Assembly: GCA_900548745.1 (NCBI GenBank)
Contig: URLQ01000042.1
Span: 1 to 20,446, forward strand
Reading direction: 5' to 3'
Length of the DNA stretch: 20,446 nt
Origin: an uncultured Prevotella sp.
Lineage (GTDB): Bacteria; Bacteroidota; Bacteroidia; Bacteroidales; Bacteroidaceae
The stretch's first letter is position 1, and each line of letters opens with the position of its first letter. The notes beneath the pieces are model-generated. The model had not been told where the DNA came from. It did no database searches and saw only the letters and a list, made by a program, of their open reading frames with translations. The translations under genes and the position numbers were made by a program. Positions 15,612-20,446 of the stretch are shown here, piece by piece.

Positions 15612-17537
15612 TTGACTGGCGTGGAACTAAGCAAATATCTTGGCATTCTGAAAGAATACTGGGGCTACACCCAGTTCAGAGGAATACAATGGGAAATCAT
15701 AGAAAGCATCTGTTCGGGAAAAGACACTCTCGGACTGATGCCTACCGGCGGCGGAAAATCAGTCACCTTCCAGGTGCCTGCCCTCGCCATGGACGGTGTA
15801 TGCATCGTCATCACACCGCTCATAGCACTGATGAAAGACCAGGTTGACCATCTGCGCAAAAAAAATGTCAGGGCATACGCCATCTACGGCACGATGCAAA
15901 GGAACGAAATCCTGACCATCCTCGACAATGCCGTGCTGGGAGGTGTCACCTTATTATATATATCACCCGAAAGACTCACTTCCGAACTGTTTCTCACAAA
16001 ACTGAAGCATATGCACGTAAGCTTCATCACCGTAGACGAAGCCCACTGCATAAGCCAATGGGGATATGACTTCAGGCCTTCCTATCTCGCCATAGCAAAG
16101 ATAAGAAAGATGAAGCCCGGCATCCCAGTTCTCGCACTTACCGCCACGGCAACGCAAGCTACCATAAACGACATTCAGGAGAAGCTCGCTTTCAGAAAAG
16201 AAAACGTGTTCAGAATGAGTTTCGAAAGAAAGAACCTTGCCTACATCGTAAGACAGACAAAAGACAAGCTTGCCGAAACGATGAAAATACTTAATGCTGT
16301 CGACGGTACCGCTATTATATACACCCACAACAGGGAAAAGACAAAGGAATATGCCGAAGCTCTGGCAAGCATCGGCACCACTGCCACGTTCTATCATGCC
16401 GGTCTCGACCCGGTGACAAGAAGCGACCGACAGGCCTTGTGGCAGGAAGATAAAGTGAAAGTGATGGTGGCGACAAACGCTTTCGGAATGGGTATCGACA
16501 AACCTGACGTGAGAGTTGTCATCCATGTAGATTGTCCCGACTCCATCGAGGAATATTTCCAGGAGGCAGGAAGAGCAGGACGAGACGGCAAGAAATCCTA
16601 TGCCGTACTGCTGAGAGGACTTCATGAGAACATAACCCTTGACAAACGTATAGCCAACAACTTCCCAGAGAAAGACTATATTAAAAAGGTATATGAACAC
16701 GTTGCATACTTCCTCCAGGTGGGAGTAGGCAGCGGATACGGCTACACGTTTGAGTTCGACATGGACAAATTCTGCAAGTACTTCAAGCACTTCCCCCTGA
16801 ACGTAAAGCCTGCACTAAGCATCCTGCAGATGGCTGGCTACATAGAATACAGCGAAGAGGAAGTAAGCTTCACGAGAATGCAGTTTCTCGTGGACAGAGA
16901 CGACCTCTACCGCTTGAAAGACATGACAGAAAACGAAAACGACCTGGTTACTACCATCCTAAGATGCTACAGCGGACTCTTTGCCGACCTTACAAGAATC
17001 AGCGAAAAACTGTTGTCACAGAAGACAGGCATCGAAGAATCACAGATATACCTTATCCTTAAAGGACTGTCAAAAAGAAACATCATAAGGTTCATACCGA
17101 AGAAAAACATCCCCCATATCAAATATCTGCAGAACAGAGTAGTATCCGAGGAAATCATCATACCGAAAAACGTTTACGAACAAAGACGGAAACTTTTCGA
17201 AATGAGAATCAATGCCATGAAATACTATATCGGCAACGACAAGTTCTGCCGCAACAAAACCCTGCTTAGATATTTCGGGGAAACAAAAAACGAAGACTGC
17301 GGGCATTGCGACGTATGTATAAGAAACAACCGCAACGATAAGGAACAGGAAACGACATACTGCAACATAAGAAACGAAATCATCGACTGTCTGAAAGACG
17401 GAAAAGGACACAAGGTAGACGAAATGAGAAACATAGACCCAAACTATGTTGAACTCAACCACACCCTGATGAAGATGCTCAACGATGAAGAAATAATAAA
17501 CAACGATGGCAGCTATTTCCTTAATATTAAATTATAG
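15612..17537 (+). CDS. recQ: ATP-dependent DNA helicase RecQ
   Basis: A 641-aa 3'-to-5' superfamily 2 helicase. Motif 0 is in FRGIQWEII; Walker A PTGGGKS has Lys49; the DEAH box VDEAHCISQWGYDFRPSY has Asp142; ALTATAT, IIYTHNREKT, ATNAFGMGIDKPDVR and QEAGRAGRDG complete the helicase core. The RecQ-C zinc-binding region has the four cysteines of KFCRN and CGHCDVC. The C-terminal part after the winged-helix region is short and I see no convincing HRDC domain. No in-frame ATG lies between the upstream stop and the conserved N-terminus, so the start must be TTG (15612) or GTG (15621); both precede the conserved YLGILKEYWGY segment. The gene follows recJ by 31 bp and probably depends on its transcription. 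Confidence 0.95.
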   Translation: MTGVELSKYLGILKEYWGYTQFRGIQWEIIESICSGKDTLGLMPTGGGKSVTFQVPALAMDGVCIVITPLIALMKDQVDHLRKKNVRAYAIYGTMQRNEILTILDNAVLGGVTLLYISPERLTSELFLTKLKHMHVSFITVDEAHCISQWGYDFRPSYLAIAKIRKMKPGIPVLALTATATQATINDIQEKLAFRKENVFRMSFERKNLAYIVRQTKDKLAETMKILNAVDGTAIIYTHNREKTKEYAEALASIGTTATFYHAGLDPVTRSDRQALWQEDKVKVMVATNAFGMGIDKPDVRVVIHVDCPDSIEEYFQEAGRAGRDGKKSYAVLLRGLHENITLDKRIANNFPEKDYIKKVYEHVAYFLQVGVGSGYGYTFEFDMDKFCKYFKHFPLNVKPALSILQMAGYIEYSEEEVSFTRMQFLVDRDDLYRLKDMTENENDLVTTILRCYSGLFADLTRISEKLLSQKTGIEESQIYLILKGLSKRNIIRFIPKKNIPHIKYLQNRVVSEEIIIPKNVYEQRRKLFEMRINAMKYYIGNDKFCRNKTLLRYFGETKNEDCGHCDVCIRNNRNDKEQETTYCNIRNEIIDCLKDGKGHKVDEMRNIDPNYVELNHTLMKMLNDEEIINNDGSYFLNIKL

Positions 17538-17669
17538 GTCATTGCACACTCTTTAGACGAATGTGTCATTTTGATTTCAGTTTATCATGTTTTTAACTAT
17601 TTTTACTATAAATACGTATTATATAGGAAAATAATCTTTTCATTCTGCTTCTTTTTTGAAGAAAAAAAG

Positions 17670-17677
17670 TACCTTTG
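17670..17677 (+). promoter_or_regulatory. Candidate -7 element for the ilv operon
   Basis: TACCTTTG matches TAnnTTTG exactly. A start near 17684 would put the Val/Leu-rich leader frame (17723-17800) inside the transcript about 39 nt from its 5' end. No well-spaced TTTG -33 is visible. Confidence 0.5.
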
Positions 17678-17722
17678 CCACACTTTTACAATAATTTCCA
17701 AAAGGAGATTTGATAGAAGAAA

Positions 17723-17800
17723 ATGGAAAAAAGAAACAATTTCCATAAAGAAAAGGTATTAGTATTATTATTGACAACTAAAAGAAGAAGAAGAAGATGA
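17723..17800 (+). CDS. Possible leader peptide of the ilv operon (25 codons)
   Basis: An ATG frame of 25 codons between the putative promoter and ilvD. Its centre encodes KVLVLLLTT (two Val, four Leu, two Thr within eight codons) and its end encodes five Arg in a row, followed by TGA. The TGA (17798-17800) overlaps the ilvD ATG (17797-17799) as ATGA, a layout typical of translational coupling. AAGGAGA at 17702-17708 lies upstream at a long spacing of about 14 nt. Enrichment in end products of the downstream pathway resembles the leader peptides of ilv/leu operons in other bacteria. However, there is no terminator hairpin between leader and ilvD, so classical transcription attenuation does not fit. 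Translation of the frame is inferred, not shown. Confidence 0.45.
   Translation: MEKRNNFHKEKVLVLLLTTKRRRRR
17782..17796 (+). repeat. (AAG)5 triplet tract before the ilvD start
   Basis: Five AAG triplets end on the base before the ilvD ATG. In the leader frame they encode the Arg run; for ilvD they form a purine-rich ribosome entry region. Gain or loss of a triplet would not disturb the leader frame. Confidence 0.7.
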
Positions 17801-19599
17801 AACACAAACTCAGAAGTGCTGTATGTACAGAAGGACGACGCATGGCTGGAGCCAGAGCGCTATGGGTAGCAACAGGTATGAAACATGAACAATTCGGAAA
17901 GCCCATTATTGCCGTGGTTAACTCGTTCACACAGTTTGTGCCAGGACACACTCACCTTCATGAAATAGGACAAATAGTAAGAGAGGAAATAGAAAAGATG
18001 GGCTGCTATGCAGCTGAATTCAATACTATCGCCATCGACGACGGCATCGCCATGGGTCACGACGGCATGCTGTACTCTCTGCCATCAAGAGATATTATTG
18101 CGGACTCCGTAGAATATATGGTCAACGCACACAAGGCTGACGCTATGATATGCATCTCGAACTGCGACAAAGTAACACCGGGAATGCTTATGGCAGCCAT
18201 GAGACTCAACATACCGACAGTGTTCTGCAGCGGTGGACCAATGGAAGCCGGCAGATGGAGAGGAGAAAACGCAGACCTCATCACAGCCATGGTGAAAGGT
18301 GCAGACAAGAGCGTCAGCGATGAAGAGCTAAAGGAGATTGAAAGCTGTGCATGTCCTGGCTGCGGCAGCTGCTCAGGTATGTTCACGGCAAACTCTATGA
18401 ACTCCCTTACCGAGGCGATAGGATTCAGTCTGCCAGGAAACGGCACGATACTTGCCACCCACAAGAACCGCATACAGCTGTTTAAGGATGCTGCCCGCCA
18501 GATTGTGGAGAACGCATTCAGATACTACAAAGACGGAGATGACAGTGTGCTGCCGCGCAGCTTTGCCACAAGGGATGCTTTCCTCAATGCCATGGCTCTC
18601 GACATTGCCATGGGCGGAAGCACCAACACCGTGCTTCATCTACTTGCCGTGGCACAGGAAGGCGGTGTTGACTTCACGATGAAAGACATCGACGCACTCA
18701 GCCGCAAGGTGCCTTGTCTGTGCAAGCTCTCGCCAAACACACAGAAATACAGTGTGCAGGAGTGCAACCGTGCTGGAGGTATCTTCGGAATAATGAACGA
18801 ACTTGCCAAAGGCGGACTTATCCATGAAGATGCAAGACGCGCCGACGGCAAGACCATTGGTGAGCAACTGAAGAAATACGACATTACCGGAAGCCTCATC
18901 GACAAAGAGGCTGACAGAATATACAGAAGTGCCCCAGGAAGACGATTCTCCACACAGATGGGTTCGCAGAACGAACAATGGGAGGACCTTGATACAGACC
19001 GTACAGACGGTTGTATCAGAGATTTGGAACATGCCTACACAAAGGACGGCGGACTGGCTGTACTATTCGGAAACATAGCCCAGGACGGCTGCGTAGTGAA
19101 AACTGCCGGCGTAGACAGTCAGTTGTGGCACTTCGAAGGTCCTGCCAAAGTGTTTGACTCACAGGAAGAAGCCTGCGAGGGCATCCTCGGAGGGAAAGTG
19201 AGCAAGGGCGACTGCGTAGTGATTACACACGAAGGACCCAAGGGAGGACCGGGCATGCAGGAGATGCTCTACCCAACCTCTTATATAAAGAGCATGCACA
19301 TGGGAAAGGAATGTGCACTCATCACTGACGGAAGATTCAGTGGAGGTACCTCCGGACTCAGCATCGGACACATTTCACCAGAGGCTGCCGCAGGAGGAAA
19401 CATTGGTAAAATCATTGATGGAGACATTATTGAAATTGACATACCAAACAGAAGTATCAACGTCAGACTGTCCGACGAAGAACTTGAGAAGAGAGAACAG
19501 CGCCCTCTCACCCGCCAGCGCACTGTAAGCAAGGCACTAAGGGCATACGCTCAGAGCGTCAGCTCTGCTGATAAAGGCGGCGTAAGGATTATCGACTAA
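17797..19599 (+). CDS. ilvD: Dihydroxy-acid dehydratase IlvD
   Basis: A 600-aa iron-sulphur dehydratase that converts 2,3-dihydroxy-isovalerate and 2,3-dihydroxy-3-methylvalerate to the 2-oxo acids in valine, isoleucine and leucine synthesis. Cluster-binding and family motifs are intact: FVPGHTHL, the SNCDKVTPGM motif with Cys123, CPGCGSC at about 186-192 followed by SGMFTANSMNSL, and the C-terminal THEGPKGGPGMQEML and DGRFSGGTSGLSIGHISPEAA. The length is normal, since E. coli IlvD is about 616 aa. The ATG at 17797 overlaps the stop of a Val/Leu-rich leader frame. ilvB begins 15 bp after the stop, so the two are in one operon. Confidence 0.97.
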   Translation: MKHKLRSAVCTEGRRMAGARALWVATGMKHEQFGKPIIAVVNSFTQFVPGHTHLHEIGQIVREEIEKMGCYAAEFNTIAIDDGIAMGHDGMLYSLPSRDIIADSVEYMVNAHKADAMICISNCDKVTPGMLMAAMRLNIPTVFCSGGPMEAGRWRGENADLITAMVKGADKSVSDEELKEIESCACPGCGSCSGMFTANSMNSLTEAIGFSLPGNGTILATHKNRIQLFKDAARQIVENAFRYYKDGDDSVLPRSFATRDAFLNAMALDIAMGGSTNTVLHLLAVAQEGGVDFTMKDIDALSRKVPCLCKLSPNTQKYSVQECNRAGGIFGIMNELAKGGLIHEDARRADGKTIGEQLKKYDITGSLIDKEADRIYRSAPGRRFSTQMGSQNEQWEDLDTDRTDGCIRDLEHAYTKDGGLAVLFGNIAQDGCVVKTAGVDSQLWHFEGPAKVFDSQEEACEGILGGKVSKGDCVVITHEGPKGGPGMQEMLYPTSYIKSMHMGKECALITDGRFSGGTSGLSIGHISPEAAAGGNIGKIIDGDIIEIDIPNRSINVRLSDEELEKREQRPLTRQRTVSKALRAYAQSVSSADKGGVRIID

Positions 19600-19601
19600 C
19601 C

Positions 19602-19608
19602 AAGGAGG
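19602..19608 (+). promoter_or_regulatory. Strong ribosome binding site of ilvB
   Basis: AAGGAGG stands 6 nt before the ATG at 19615 and fixes that start. It is a consensus Shine-Dalgarno sequence in a window where most genes lack one. Confidence 0.8.
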
Positions 19609-19614
19609 AACAGT

Positions 19615-20446
19615 ATGACAAAAGATACTATAACAGGAGCAGAAATACTGATGCGCGCCTTGGAAGCAGAGGGAGTAGACACTATATTCGGCTATCCGGG
19701 AGGAGCCATCATGCCTGTCTTCGACAAGCTGTATGACTATACAAGAGGCGAAAACAAGAAATTCGACCATATACTCGTACGCCACGAACAGTCTGCAGTA
19801 CATGCAGCAGAAGGCTACTCGAGAGTAAGCGGAAAGGTTGGCGTATGCCTCGTGACAAGCGGTCCGGGAGCTACCAACACCCTCACGGGCGTTGCCGATG
19901 CCATGATGGACTCAACACCGTTGGTTGTCATTGCCGGACAGGTTGGTGTCAGTTCTCTTGGCACCGATGCCTTCCAGGAAGTGGACCTCGTGGGTGTGGC
20001 ACAGCCGATAAGCAAATGGAGCTACCAGATAAGAAAGGCTGAAGACATTGCATGGGCGATAAGCCGTGCTTTCTATATAGCACGTACAGGAAGACCGGGT
20101 CCTGTGGTTCTTGATTTCCCAAAGGACGCACAAGTTGCCGCCACGGAATACATACCGCAGCACATTGACTTCATACGCGGATACGATGCCAACCCAAAGC
20201 TCGACATGGACAAGGTGAAGGAGGCTGCAAACATCATCAACAATGCCAAGAAACCGCTTGCCCTCGTTGGTCATGGAGTGGAAATAGGAAACGCACACAA
20301 CGAGCTGATAGAGTTTCTTGAAAAGGCAGACATCCCTGCAGCAAGAACGCTCCTCGGACTGTCTGCCCTACCGACAGGACACCCTCTAAACATGGGAATG
20401 CTCGGTATGCACGGCAACTACGCCCCTAATATCAAAGAGCAGGAGT
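19615..20446 (+). CDS. ilvB: Acetolactate synthase large (catalytic) subunit, 3' part outside window
   Basis: The first 277 codons of a thiamine diphosphate-dependent acetohydroxyacid synthase, which makes acetolactate or acetohydroxybutyrate in the first common step of branched-chain amino acid synthesis. The N-terminal ThDP pyrimidine-binding domain is clear: GADTIFGYPGGAIMP-like segment (VDTIFGYPGGAIMPVFD), catalytic Glu58 in RHEQSAVHAAEGYSR, TSGPGATNTLTGVADAMMDS, and VVIAGQV. TGRPGPVVLDFPKD precedes the start of the central FAD-binding domain (KKPLALVGHGV). A full protein would be about 560-590 aa. It lies 15 bp after ilvD behind a strong Shine-Dalgarno site. The small regulatory subunit gene would be expected just beyond the window, but this cannot be seen. 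Confidence 0.96.
   Translation, partial: MTKDTITGAEILMRALEAEGVDTIFGYPGGAIMPVFDKLYDYTRGENKKFDHILVRHEQSAVHAAEGYSRVSGKVGVCLVTSGPGATNTLTGVADAMMDSTPLVVIAGQVGVSSLGTDAFQEVDLVGVAQPISKWSYQIRKAEDIAWAISRAFYIARTGRPGPVVLDFPKDAQVAATEYIPQHIDFIRGYDANPKLDMDKVKEAANIINNAKKPLALVGHGVEIGNAHNELIEFLEKADIPAARTLLGLSALPTGHPLNMGMLGMHGNYAPNIKEQE

Noticed and set aside
15963..16790. Minus-strand open frame of about 275 codons
   Set aside because: It is antisense to the conserved helicase core of recQ and shows no family motif.
17571..17762. Plus-strand open frame of 63 codons upstream of ilvD
   Set aside because: Its start lies upstream of the putative ilv promoter, it is rich in Phe/Tyr/Lys as expected of AT-rich noncoding DNA, and it has no ribosome site.
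17800..17900. Classical attenuator terminator following the ilv leader frame
   Set aside because: The leader stop overlaps the ilvD start, and no GC-rich hairpin with a T-run is visible.

Overview
The window reads as chromosomal DNA of a Bacteroidales bacterium, most likely Prevotella or a close relative. Four things point there: several upstream regions carry the Bacteroidetes -7 promoter element TAnnTTTG (twice with a TTTG -33 element 19-20 bp upstream); most starts lack a Shine-Dalgarno sequence; there is a BtuB-like TonB-dependent receptor with the long Bacteroidales-type N-terminus; and the housekeeping proteins have Bacteroidetes character. The species assignment is inference. I see no rRNA, tRNA, CRISPR array, integrase or transposase.

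Layout. (1) 1-2971, minus strand: the NAD-dependent DNA ligase gene ligA (its 3' end lies beyond the window start) and, upstream of it, a patatin-like phospholipase. (2) 3254-8247, plus strand: an M24 Xaa-Pro aminopeptidase, an exported C1 cysteine peptidase of the PepC/bleomycin hydrolase type closed by a strong intrinsic terminator, and a TonB-dependent receptor. (3) 8248-8380: a repeat-rich junction between converging genes. (4) 8381-13458, minus strand: an outer-membrane beta-barrel protein, then, read from 13458 downwards, a tight three-gene unit of an unrecognised 887-aa protein, an unrecognised 217-aa protein and a secreted YiiX-like (C92, NlpC/P60-related) cysteine hydrolase. (5) 13853-17537, plus strand: recJ and recQ, the nuclease and helicase of RecF-pathway end processing. 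(6) 17797-20446, plus strand: ilvD and the 5' part of ilvB, for branched-chain amino acid synthesis, preceded by a possible 25-codon leader peptide rich in Val and Leu whose stop codon overlaps the ilvD start.

The best candidates for something undescribed are the 887-aa/217-aa/YiiX-like operon and the Val/Leu-rich leader reading frame fused to the ilvD start. In the operon, the large protein changes base composition sharply at a low-complexity linker, as if a variable C-terminal half had been joined to a conserved N-terminal half. Other unexplained structure includes a pair of CTTTGCAAAG palindromes in the divergent 2972-3253 region, a 20-bp tandem direct repeat upstream of the unknown operon, and a 16-bp tandem repeat with a matching inverted copy at the 8.3 kb convergent junction.
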